From: Balanoglossus misakiensis
Taxonomy: Eukaryota; Hemichordata
Assembly (NCBI GenBank): GCA_040954595.2
Contig: CM082582.2
Span: 8,246,001-8,310,000 of the forward strand
Length of the DNA stretch: 64,000 nucleotides
Direction: 5' to 3'
Positions 26,401 through 39,100 of this stretch are shown here, piece by piece. The notes beneath the pieces were generated by a model that worked only from the letters and a program-made list of their open reading frames with translations, was not told the origin of the DNA and ran no database searches. The translations under genes were made by a program, and so were the position numbers. Numbering within the stretch: the first letter of the stretch is position 1; each line of letters begins with the position of its first letter.

Positions 26401-29400
26401 TCGACAAAACCATGGGTTATAGCTCATGAAAATCATCCAGAAATGTTAATTTTTCGACTTCGCGAAATTTCAAAATTTGGTGGTTTTTCGACAAAAACCA
26501 TGGGTTATAGCTCATGAAAATCATCCAGAAATGTCAATTTTCGACTTCGCGAAATTTCAAAATTTGGTGGTTTTTCGACAAAAACCATGGGTTATAGCTC
26601 ATGAAAATCATCCAGAAATGTCAATTTTTCGACTTCGCGAAATTTCAAAATTTGGTGGTTTTTCGACAAAAACCATGGGTTATAGCTCATGAAAATCATC
26701 CAGAAATGTTAATTTTTCGACTTCGCGAAATTTCAAAATTTGGTGGTTTTTCGACAAAAACCATGGGTTATAGCTCATGAAAATCATCCAGAAATGTCAA
26801 TTTTTCGACTTCGCGAAATTTCAAAATTTGGTGGTTTTTCGACAAAAACCATGGGTTATAGCTCATGAAAATCATCCAGAAATGTCAATTTTTCGACTTC
26901 GCGAAATTTCAAAATTTGGTGGTTTTTCGACAAAAACCATGGGTTATAGCTCATGAAAATCATCCAGAAATGTCAATTTTCGACTTCGCGAAATTTCAAA
27001 ATTTGGTGGTTTTTCGACAAAAACCATGGGTTATAGCTCATGAAAATCATCCAGAAATGTCAATTTTTCGACTTCGCGAAATTTCAAAATTTGGTGGTTT
27101 TTCGACAAAAACCATGGGTTATAGCTCATGAAAATCATCCAGAAATGTCAATTTTTCGACTTCGCGAAATTTCAAAATTTGGTGGTTTTTCGACAAAAAC
27201 CATGGGTTATAGCTCATGAAAATAATCCAGAAATGTCAATTTTTCGACTTCGCGAAATTTCAAAATTTGGTGGTTTTTCGACAAAAACCATGGGTTATAG
27301 CTCATGAAAATCATCCAGAAATGTCAATTTTTCGACTTCGCGAAATTTCAAAATTTGGTGGTTTTTCGACAAAAACCATGGGTTATAGCTCATGAAAATC
27401 ATCCAGAAATGTCAATTTTTCGACTTCGCGAAATTTCAAAATTTGGTGGTTTTCGACAAAAACCATGGGTTATAGCTCATGAAAATCATCCAGAAATGTC
27501 AATTTTTTCGACTTCGCGAAATTTCAAAATTTGGTGGTTTTTCGACAAAAACCATGGGTTATAGCTCATGAAAATCATCCAGAAATGTCAATTTTTTCGA
27601 CTTCGCGAAATTTCAAAATTTGGTGGTTTTTCGACAAAAACCATGGGTTATAGCTCATGAAAATCATCCAGAAATGTCAATTTTTCGACTTCGCGAAATT
27701 TCAAAATTTGGTGGTTTTTCGACAAAAACCATGGGTTATAGCTCATGAAAATCATCCAGAAATGTCAATTTTTCGACTTCGCGAAATTTCAAAATTTGGT
27801 GGTTTTTCGACAAAAACCATGGGTTATAGCTCATGAAAATCATCCAGAAATGTCAATTTTTCGACTTCGCGAAATTTCAAAATTTGGTGGTTTTTCGACA
27901 AAAACCATGGGTTATAGCTCATGAAAATCATCCAGAAATGTCAATTTTTCGACTTCGCGAAATTTCAAAATTTGGTGGTTTTTCGACAAAAACCATGGGT
28001 TATAGCTCATGAAAATCATCCAGAAATGTCAATTTTTCGACTTCGCGAAATTTCAAAATTTGGTGGTTTTTCGACAAAAACCATGGGTTATAGCTCATGA
28101 AAATCATCCAGAAATGTCAATTTTTTCGACTTCGCGAAATTTCAAAATTTGGTGGTTTTTCGACAAAAACCATGGGTTATAGCTCATGAAAATCATCCAG
28201 AAATGTCAATTTTTTCGACTTCGCGAAATTTCAAAATTTGGTGGTTTTTCGACAAAAACCATGGGTTATAGCTCATGAAAATCATCCAGAAATGTCAATT
28301 TTTCGACTTCGCGAAATTTCAAAATTTGGTGATTTTCGACAAAACCATGGGTTATAGCTCATGAAAATCATCCAGAAATGTCAATTTTTCGACTTCGCGA
28401 AATTTCAAAATTTGGTGGTTTTTCGACAAAAACCATGGGTTATAGCTCATGAAAATCATCCAGAAATGTCAATTTTTCGACTTCGCGAAATTTCAAAATT
28501 TGGTGGTTTTTCGACAAAAACCATGGGTTATAGCTCATGAAAATCATCCAGAAATGTCAATTTTTCGACTTCGCGAAATTTCAAAATTTGGTGGTTTTTC
28601 GACAAAAACCATGGGTTATAGCTCATGAAAATCATCCAGAAATGTCAATTTTTCGACTTCGCGAAATTTCAAATTTGGTGGTTTTTCGACAAAAACCATG
28701 GGTTATAGCTCATGAAAATCATCCAGAAATGTCAATTTTTCGACTTCGCGAAATTTCAAAAATTTGGTGGTTTTTCGACAAAACCATGGGTTATAGCTCA
28801 TGAAAATCATCCAGAAATGTCAATTTTTCGACTTCGCGAAATTTCAAAATTTGGTGGTTTTTCGACAAAAACCATGGGTTATAGCTCATGAAAATCATCC
28901 AGAAATGTCAATTTTTCGACTTCGCGAAATTTCAAAATTTGGTGGTTTTTCGACAAAAACCATGGGTTATAGCTCATGAAAATCATCCAGAAATGTCAAT
29001 TTTTCGACTTCGCGAAATTTCAAAATTTGGTGGTTTTTCGACAAAAACCATGGGTTATAGCTCATGAAAATCGTCCAGAAATGTCAATTTTTCGACTTCG
29101 CGAAATTCAAAATTTGGTGGTTTTTCGACAAAAACCATGGGTTATAGCTCATGAAAATCGTCCAGAAATGTCAATTTTTCGACTTCGCGAAATTTCAAAA
29201 TTTGGTGGTTTTTCGACAAAAACCATGGGTTATAGCTCATGAAAATCATCCAGAAATGTCAATTTTTCGACTTCGCGAAATTTCAAAATTTGGTGGTTTT
29301 TCGACAAAAACCATGGGTTATAGCTCATGAAAATCGTCCAGAAATGTCAATTTTTCGACTTCGCAAAAATTTCAAAATTTGGTGGTTTTTCGACAAAAAC

Positions 29401-30341
29401 CATGGGTTATAGCTCATGAAAATCATCCAGAAATGTCAATTTTTTCGACTTCGCGAAATTTCAAAATTTGGTGGTTTTTCGACAAAAACCATGGGTTATA
29501 GCTCATGAAAATCATCCAGAAATGTCAATTTTTCGACTTCGCGAAATTTCAAAATTTGGTGGTTTTTCGACAAAAACCATGGGTTATAGCTCATGAAAAT
29601 CATCCAGAAATGTCAATTTTTCGACTTCGCGAAATTTCAAAATTTGGTGGTTTTTCGACAAAAACCATGGGTTATAGCTCATGAAAATCATCCAGAAATG
29701 TCAATTTTTCGACTTCGCGAAATTTCAAAATTTGGTGGTTTTTCGACAAAAACCATGGGTTATAGCTCATGAAAATCATCCAGAAATGTCAATTTTTCGA
29801 CTTCGCGAAATTTCAAAATTTGGTGGTTTTTCGACAAAAACCATGGGTTATAGCTCATGAAAATCATCCAGAAATGTCAATTTTTCGACTTCGCGAAATT
29901 TCAAAATTTGGTGGTTTTTCGACAAAAACCATGGGTTATAGCTCATGAAAATCATCCAGAAATGTCAATTTTTCGACTTCGCGAAATTTCAAAATTTGGT
30001 GGTTTTTCGACAAAACCATGGGTTATAGCTCATGAAAATCGTCCAGAAATGTCAATTTTTCGACTTCGCGAAATTTCAAAATTTGGTGGTTTTTCGACAA
30101 AAACCATGGGGTTATAGCTCATGAAAATCGTCCAGAAATGTCAATTTTTCGACTTCGCGAAATTTCAAAATTTGGTGGTTTTTCGACAAAAACCATGGGT
30201 TATAGCTCATGAAAATCGTCCAGAAATGTCAATTTTTCGACTTCGCAAAAATTTCAAATTTGGTGGTTTATCGACAAAAACCATGGGTTATAGCTCATGA
30301 AAATCATCCAGAAATGTCAATTTTTCGACTTCGCGAAATTT
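20425..30341 (-). repeat. 88-bp satellite array, right arm in opposite orientation (about 113 copies)
   Basis: It is the same unit as the left arm, but reverse-complemented (CCATGGGTTATAGCTCATG reads on the plus strand). It ends abruptly at 30341 inside a unit and passes into unique AT-rich sequence. It is less homogeneous than the left arm. Variants include ATCGTCCAG instead of ATCATCCAG (clustered at about 21590-22210 and again at 29070-30220), six T in place of five, TGTTAATTT, GCTCACG, and many single-base indels in homopolymers. Open frames of 60-89 codons seen here on the plus strand are by-products of the repeat. Confidence 0.98.
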
Positions 30342-32505
30342 GTACACAACACGTTTCATAAATCACTTTCTTGTCGTGTTAGTATGCGCCTCCGGGAACA
30401 GATTTTCAGGAAAAAAATTATAGTTCCCACAACCGATCAATTTTTGCTGTGTTAATAAAAGTGTGCGAAGAGTCATTTTGAAAGTAGAGATGTACACCGT
30501 CGTTTTTATAAAAAAATCAGGAATTGAAATTTTCTCTATTATAGATAACTATGATTGCCATTTTTATATCCAAATTTGAGGCAATTTAGCCCTGTCATAC
30601 AAAATTTCGCATGATGATCCCCAATTTTTTTTTCACAACGTTAAGCGGGAAGAATCTAAAGTTGCCTTGAGCAAAATAGGAGAACAAGTCTAAGACTTCG
30701 ATTTTCGAGGTGCATATTTACCCGACAATGCCAATTTGTGATAAATAATGGAAGTCTAGTTTATGGTCCGTCTTGACTACATTTGAATAATGTGATTTTA
30801 AAATGTTCAGTAGGCTAACACATGTCGACTTTATCTGATTGCGAATTGGGCAACAGGTATGCATGATAGCAATACATACATGGGTAAAATCGGAAAAAAC
30901 AAGGTCAAAATAAGAAGTTTACGGTTTAGGTTTCAATAGAACAATTCTGTATTATCAAACCATAAAGTGTTGAACCAGATGGTTAAAATGGATGGGTTTC
31001 TATGGCAATAGTTGCCTGCTGTAATTAGGCAAGCAAGACGTGCGCATAATATGATTGGAGCCAGTCATTGTTCGCCTGCATAACTGCCCTCAGTGTCAGC
31101 TATGACGCAACCACAAGGTCACGTGATCTCAGCATGGCGTACTGGCTTTGTTTGGCCAGTCTTCTTACCGCCCCCAGTGTTCAAATGCATGACTGCTTTC
31201 TTTTTGACAGGCGTAAGAATACACAGCCTAGCCACTGCCATTGATCGTCATGTTTGTTCCCTTGTGATGTCGTGATTTTTCCATGTTTTTCCCCGCATTT
31301 TGTTAATTTGTCATGGATTTCAGTCAGGGTTGATATTCAAAGGGAAAGCCATGAACACAGTACATTTACAGTAATGTGTAAAGAAGCTGTTGGTATGCAT
31401 GGTGACCTTCATCATTAAAAAAAAACAAGCTAGACACCATTTTTTTTTGAACATAGAAAAACTTTAATAATAGTTTCTTCTCTCTCATAAAAGATACCCT
31501 ATAAAGTTTAATAACATCATCTTCTGGTCCTGGTGTTTAAAGCTTAAATAACAATAAAAAGAAATCCACTATTCTAAAAACATGACAGTCTTTGAAGAAA
31601 AAAGTCACAATAAATTAGACAATAATATAGGAGAAAAGTATTTCCACGCTTTAAAAGACAGAAAAAACTCTGTTGACCAACTAAACATCTATGAACTTTG
31701 TGAAACACTGAAATATCTAAAGCTCTCTAAGAAAAAAGTCCAATATCACATCTTTTTCCTAAATATTTCACATGATTGGTGATTGCGAACAAGTTCTCTC
31801 GCTGGCTATGAAAATCTTCTTCATATACAAGCAGATCTGTTTTTTTTGGGTTGATTTTTTTGTGTGTCAAAAAATTGTGATATTGCTTCTACATATGCAA
31901 AGCTCTATGTTAAACCAAAGTCTTCTCATCTCAAGATTCAAAATACTTTTTTAAAAATTTTGTACAATATCCAGTAAAGTTGCTATTAGAATTTAACATC
32001 ATGTGAATAGATTCTCAATTATTTGCATTACAATTTATTTGTTAAAAAGTGAGATTTTTTTCTTAAAATTTCAGTGGTCCCGATTGATATCTTTGTGACT
32101 TTCATGGGCAGCACTTGTACTGCAGGTACATTTTACTGCATAATTTCTGTTATATTATACACAACTCAGCCCTTTTTAAAGATGTCCAGTGCTTCAGCCA
32201 GATTGCTCAAGTCATAATGTCTTTCACAGATTAAAGCTAAACAGTATCTCTGAATTGTGTTGTGTTGAACAACATTTGCGAAAAAGTTGTGAAAATTTAC
32301 ACCGGGTTTAACTGCATTGTCGTTCACATCTGGGGAAGAGAAAGGGTCACACCATTTTTTTTTAATTACCAGTCGTTGCTTCGCATCTTTCGTCAAAATT
32401 ACAAAGCCCTGATTACTGGGTAACTCTATGACGTCCCTCTCGGCAGCTGTGTAGCAATCTTTTCCGTCTCTCTCTCTCTCTCGGAGCACGTGCGGTGTTT
32501 TCACT
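30342..32505 (-). other. Unique AT-rich sequence: array flank and probable GSE1 3' UTR
   Basis: There is no supportable exon on either strand. The part nearest 32505 should be the GSE1 3' UTR; the minus strand has an AATAAA at about 32034-32039 that could end it. Short open frames at 31093-31954 show no recognisable protein character. Confidence 0.5.
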
Positions 32506-33127
32506 TTACGCGATCTGTTTCACACAGTTCGTCAGCGTGTTGAGGGCGGTTTTACACTTCATATGCTCTTCTTCCAACTTGAGCTTGGAATTGCTGAGGT
32601 CCTAATGGAGAGAGAGAAAGAAACAACAAAAATTAAGTCACAAAAGTCTTCAAAAATGTTTCCAATATCTTCTTTTGATTCACAAATACAAACTCAACAA
32701 AAGTAACAAACCACTGTAACATTTTTGCTATTTTTTAATGTTTTATATTCTGTTTATCACTATATGCACAGTACTTAGATTATCAACATAGCCCATATGT
32801 GTGTAAGAGTTTCATTCTCAAGTGACACCCTTTAACCCTTGAACCCTGACCCCTTGTGACCTATGGCATGCATGATTTATACCACCACTTCCTGAGTGTT
32901 TAAAAAGATTTAATAGCGAAATTACTAAAAGGGGCTAAACTGCACTGACATGTCATAAAATGCAAGAACTGATGTGGTAATGAAATTTCATTTTTCAGTG
33001 CTGATAGTCAAGAATTGAAAGACATGTACTGATTAAGCAAACATGGTAAATGAAGTATATGATCAGCTGTAGATGATATATTTCTGTAATAAGCACATTA
33101 ACTTTTTGATCTGAACATAACATGCAG

Positions 33128-33174
<47 letters not shown>

Positions 33175-36100
33175 GTCAGTCAGTCAGTCAGTCATCCAGC
33201 CAAACAACCAATCAACAGGTCAATCGCAGAAATTCAACAATAATTGACATGACTGTTTTGGGGTGTGAAATATTATGTAGAATTTTTGATTCCCTGCTTT
33301 TCCTCTGTAAGATGTTGATGAGATTTATGAAGGGAGGAATAGAATTGGGCAGAACACCACACCAATAGTGCAAAAAGCATCTAAGACAAACATTTACCTG
33401 GGCCAAAATAAATAAATCCACTTACAAGACGTTTAACCACATTAAGTTCTAGGTGTCTAATATCATACAGTTACGTGTTTATACACCAGGCTGGGATGCA
33501 TATGAGCTGATAGGACAGGGAAAAAGGAGGGTGTAAAGGGAGGGGAGGGGGGGACAAAAATAAAATAAAATAATGCATGTTCACGATAAAAGCCAATGAT
33601 GGATGATATGAATGACTATGATGTGACTCAGAAGCAGAGAGAAAGCGAGAATATCACAAAACACACTTTAAGGAAAAAAATAAACCACAGAGAAATCAAC
33701 CTTTCCACCCCCACAGCCCTTGAATGATGGAACATCCCCACTGCATAAAACGCCAGGCGGGTCGCGCCATCACGCAGGGAGAGGGAGGTCAAAGGGTTGA
33801 GGTGAAACCGTTTTCTTTTCTAAGGAGAGAATTTATCCCCGTTTCCATGACAACTTTTAAATAAAATCTAGTAACACATTCTGATAACGGTTTGATCGGA
33901 CTGAGTGAGCTCAGCGTGACGTTCTTTTCATACCTTCTCTGCTTCTGAATCACTGGCTTAGCTTGTTTTCAGTAGTAGAAATACTGCAAAAGTAAAAATG
34001 GTAGCAAAGAATATATAGAAGATGATATGAGAGTGTGCACAAACACGTCCACCACACACGCACACACACACAGAAGCGCACACATCAAATGCTTTCCGAT
34101 CACATTACCCTGCTAATGGAATAGCCCTGGCCCCTGAGCATGGCGTGCCAATTGGGCTATTCCATTCCCAGGCAAAAATGGGAAAGAAAGGTGCGACACG
34201 ACGGAAAAAGTTAAAGCCGTGAAAGAATTTTTCCACCAGAAAAACAAAGTCTGCCGACATATTAGTACCAACGCAACGACTAAGCCAGCATGGGAAAATG
34301 TCACACACGGTGTTATTTGAACAAAGACGAAACGAGACATCTGCTGTCACATCTGTTGTGTTTTGACTGGGGTATAAATAATGGCTGCATATCACCGAGA
34401 ATCAAATGATTAGAAGGAGAGTTAACTACACTGCACTAGGGAACAAGTTTGAGAGGTGGCACCAATACACATAACCTGTGAAACCTGCCCCACAATACAC
34501 TCACGTAAAATTGCTAGAACAATCTGAATGGCCCAATTGAAATTAATTTTTATCAAATAACGAAGTCAGAAACATGCCACAATAACAATGGGGAGAACAA
34601 AGTGATCCCAGAGACACACAACCACAGTCTTAATTTTTAATTAGTCGTATTCCGCCCATGGGTGGAATATATCACCCATTTGTGGAGACTCGGGGCACCC
34701 GTGTGACCAACCCCCTCGGGAGCGCGCCCAATGATTTTTTTTTCGCCACTTCATTGTCTGAGAGCAGCGATGTGACACTGCACATAGAGTTATCTGCTCC
34801 TTCTTACATGGCTACATTATACATGATTGAAAACATTAATAATTCATCGGTTTGTAAGCTGTTTGGAAATCCTCATTACTGCTCTGCTACGATCAATCAA
34901 TACAAAAAGCTGACACACTGCATCAATGTGCCCGACAGGGGAATTGTAGTTTTCTATTTTATATTACATTAAATAAATTGGTTTGTTCACCGGGCAGAGG
35001 CACTGTATCATCTTTTATAACCCCCGCTGTGACTCCTCAATTTTCCACCGAAGCTAAATTAAAAATTCACGGCGAAATAGCCTATAAAAAAACACTGAAC
35101 AGGTTGCTGAAATACCGGATAGACTGATCAGTTGGCATGGTGCTTTCTTACATCTGTCCTGGGGACGATTCGAGTCAATCAATTTGATCTGATCAAGCAC
35201 CAGCTGATTTCTTGTCGGTCAGATTGCAATTTTTCTTTTGCAAAAACAGATAGATTGGGGGGAAAATCCTTCGGAAAACCCTGTCTTTTTTTCGAATAAT
35301 GATTCAACGCTGACGCCAGCTGCCTAGATAAATTTTCTTATCTGCTTCCATCATGGTAGATTAGTGGTGAAAGGGCCCAGGAGGATGGTCAATTAATTTG
35401 CTTGGGTCTCTGAATATCAATAAAAAAGAACATGCACCTACCACTAAGAAGAGAGAGGGGGGACCCAGATACACCATATGGTGCCACCAACAGATATATT
35501 TATAACAGCACATAAAAACAAACACCCCAAAAAACGAACACAAAGATGAAAATATTTCAAATCAAGATGTGCATATTCCAAGGAAATAGCACAATAACTG
35601 ATCGTCGAAAGCTTTGAGATTATTTCTGTCAGAATTAGAGAGAATTTCGCAAATTTTGAAGCCTAGGTTTTTTGCAGGTAGTGCAGACAAAGAGAGATAT
35701 ACAGTCAACCGTTTTATGGCTCGCCTGTCACATCTGATTAATGGAAGGACGCTCTTCCGAAAGATGGGAGGGAAGACACGTCACAAATTGTCATCTTTGA
35801 TAAATTGAAATTCTGGAAACACTCAAGGGACCCAGGCATGTGGTTTTGTGTCAGTGTTAAAATGCTATAAAAAGGTCACAAGAGCACAAAGGTTTGACTT
35901 GACAACAGAATTGATATGCATTATATAAATACAGTATAGCTTTGACCAGCTGACGGAAATTGGACTAAAATTTTGGAATATTAAGGCGTATCTTTTATTC
36001 ATTTTAATCTGTTCATCTGTTTTCAAAACTACTGAGTAGTGTTAAACTTAAAGACTATTAGTGTTTACTATTGGTTTTCAGGTTTCGTGTTGAAATTCAC

Positions 36101-39100
36101 CCCCCCCCCCCAAAAAAAAAAAAAAAAAGTGGAAAGCATTTTAACAGCACTAACACTACAGGGTATGATGCGCGAAATAATGATCTCAAAATAGTCGAAG
36201 TCTGGAAAGGACAATATGTTGACTATTTCTGGCGGTGCCATCGAGCGAGGGAGTGGGTGAAAACGAGACCACAGGCCAACACTGAAAATAGCCTGCCTGG
36301 TTGTTTTGTGTGGTAGGCCTGTTGCCCATCACGGTTGAACACAAAGATGGAGGAGGGTCGGTATTAATTTAAGCAGGTACTTACAGCCATTCGCATTCGG
36401 AGGTGTTCAGCCACACGGTTCAAGTCTTGGTTCTGTGAACGAAACCTCATCATCTGGTCCCTTAAGATCTCCCTCTCCATGTTTTGCTCTGAAAAATTAA
36501 AAAAAAAAAAATATTTTTTTAAAATAAGTTATTTTGAAAAATAATTACACAAAAAAATGAACAGATGTATAAATAGGGGTATGTCTGTGCGAGGAAACGA
36601 AACAGAAAACTATCCTACAAAAAAACAGCAACACAAATCACATGACCTGGTCACATTTACGACAGGAAATCCCAATGTTATTGACTCTGTGCAACTAGCG
36701 TGATCACACATGATCAATTCATCATCAATAATTAATTAGATTCTTTACATCCTCCAGACGAGCTTGATTTCTCAACAACCATAAAATCTAAACCAATCAA
36801 CAAGGGCAGGTGGCAGACCCATTAAGAGTGGGGAGATAATTAGATCTTAGTTGACAGCAAAAGCTATTACATTAGCGCTCAATGACGAGAAATTTGATAG
36901 GAAATATTTGGCAGTGGGAATGGGGAGGGGGGGATCAGTACACTTAGTGTTTTTGTGCAGTTGAGAGAGGTTTGTGTACAGGATTGGAATATTACGAGTG
37001 TCTAATCTAATCTAGTCTACAAGGGCTCTCTTCAAAGCTGAAAAACACCTGTGTTATGAAGCATCAAAGTGCTGTTTGACTTTTTCTGTAGTAGTAGCAG
37101 TAACATAGTAATATCATAATGGCATTTTGATGAAACTACCTGACACATGTCTTTGGTATGCTTCCATTAACACGTCCAATCCCGGCCATCTGTAGAGCTC
37201 CTGGTGGTTCTCCCGGACTGGCATCAGGTGCGGGCCGGGGGCTCCGTCCCTCATGGCAAGGCTGTGGCTCTGTCGCAGGGCCAGGCCGTCCCTGGCCAAT
37301 AGGCTGTCGCGCTCCAACTGCTGCAGTCTCTCCACGGAACTGGAATGCATCGTCGTCGATGATGACGAGGGGGCGGATGTGGCGGAGAAAGAGAACGAGG
37401 AGGAGGAGGAGGAGGAGGGAGTTGATGCTGGCGTTGATGATGATGACATCTGAGGAGCTGGTGCTTGCAACATCCTGTGGCTTTTACTTCTCTTCTCTCT
37501 CGGCTTCTGATGTACATCATTTGGAATTGAATTATGTTCACCTGGAATTAAAAAAAGAAAACAAGATTATACTCAAATTGTGTCTAATGCTGCTGTTTCA
37601 CCATGTGCACACAACTGTAGCAGTGTGTTTTCGTTACGGGAGGTATTGTAGTTACTACTTGGGTTTTTTTTCAGTCAGTTCATCTGTGCTGTGTTCATTT
37701 CTCTATGGCATATAAAATCAACTGCTTTGGGTAAAGGAATTATTCTTCCCCCACAAAGACTTTTCTAAAACACTGTGGGGGCTTGCAGAGAATGTTTCTG
37801 AATCTTGAACTCAAGCGAAGCCTTGACCTTAGCTGAAAACATCAGCCATCAGACACTGGAGAAAAACATCTCCTTCATAATAATGCTTTGTAAAAAAAAT
37901 TTAATCAAAATAAGTGAGTGGGAGTTTCACCTACCTGCGGTATCGTTTGTCCTCAACTGTTGAGTTGACTGCAAGACCGACTCGTGGAATTCCTGAGCGA
38001 AAGTACTTGTGTTGAAGGGCGACTTCCTCTTGGAGTGTGCGGCCGTCGACGAGATGACCGACTCTCGATTAAACGTCCTCCTGTCCTGATCGTTTGATTT
38101 ATCGCTGTGTTGTTGTTGTTGCTTGCTGCTGCTGCTGAGGTGCGGGTGTATGGCCTGTACGTCCGGCTGTGTGGCCGCCGCCCCGCTGTTCTGCGGGTGG
38201 TGTATGGTCGGTTGACTGGGGTGGTGGCCGTGTGTCGCTGGGTGCCTGACGTGGTGATGGTTGAGATGGTGGGGGTGGGGGTGAGGGTGGGGGTGGGGGT
38301 GGGGGCCGTGGTGGTTGGCAGCATAGAACGGCCGGTCCTGGAAACCCTGCGGCATTTTCTCGTCTCTCGTCGGAGGCGGCACTTCGTACTTTTCGATTTC
38401 GTGTTGTTTGAGTTGTGCTTCACTCGGTGAAACTCCTGTAAACACAGAGGGGAAAATGTTACATAGATGTGCATACTGACAGGAATGTATGTATGTATAT
38501 GCATACACTTTTGGGTAATATTCCTTTTCCTTAACATTTTGGGATTTCCTATACCATACATTTCATCATCTCTGAATGGAAACTGGATTAAGTACAGCAA
38601 GGGTGAGACTGAGCAAAGCAATTTAGGGTCTGCCAGATGCTGGACTAGTGACAAAAATGCTCATTGGCCCAGCCTAAGGTTTAACTAGTCTAGTCAGAGC
38701 AAAAAGGGCATACACGAGCTCACCACATACATGTAGTAAGTTAGGTACAATTGAAAGGAATTTTCAATCTAACACCAACAGCAGCAGTGAAATGTCTGCC
38801 TACCTGTCTCTTCTTTGCCAGGGTTAGTTACTTTCAAACCCAATCTTCGGTTTCTATCAGCTTCTACCAAAATCCTTTGCCTTGATAACTCTGGAGGGGG
38901 AGAAAAGGAAAATATATTTGACTGTGTCAATTCGAAGTTAATGAATTGAATTAAAATGATTGTTAAAGTTCAGCATCATAGTGAAATACCATCAACCTTA
39001 CATGTGATACTTGTCGACAGTAATATGGCATGATTGACTCGGGTGTGTCACATGACAGTCATGTGACCTTGCAGAGTACATAGTACGCCTTTCACTTGTT

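Larger units (their letters stand above)
32602..36384 (-). other. Last GSE1 intron (3.8 kb)
   Basis: This intron separates the last two coiled-coil exons. It contains a TCAA/TCAG tetranucleotide array (33127-33194), a short CA run near 34054-34072, a 13-bp perfect inverted repeat (34115-34166) and a C12A17 tract at 36100-36128. No coding exon was found. Confidence 0.7.

Noticed and set aside
20585-30117. Dozens of open frames of 60-127 codons with sequence such as NLVVFRQKPWVIAHEN
   Set aside because: They are translations of the 88-bp repeat. Since 88 is not a multiple of three, successive units are read in different frames until a stop appears, and frames shift at indels. There are no splice sites, no promoter and no codon constraint.
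16854-30341. CRISPR array
   Set aside because: The repeats are contiguous 88-bp units without unique spacers, and the window is eukaryotic.
34115-34166. Possible tRNA gene because of an A-box-like string
   Set aside because: No B box follows at the right distance and no cloverleaf can be drawn; it is kept only as an inverted repeat.
37158-37715. 185-codon plus-strand open frame
   Set aside because: It is antisense to GSE1 exon 14 and its flanks. It results from Ser-codon repeats read on the other strand, and the minus-strand exon has phase-matched splice sites and family motifs.
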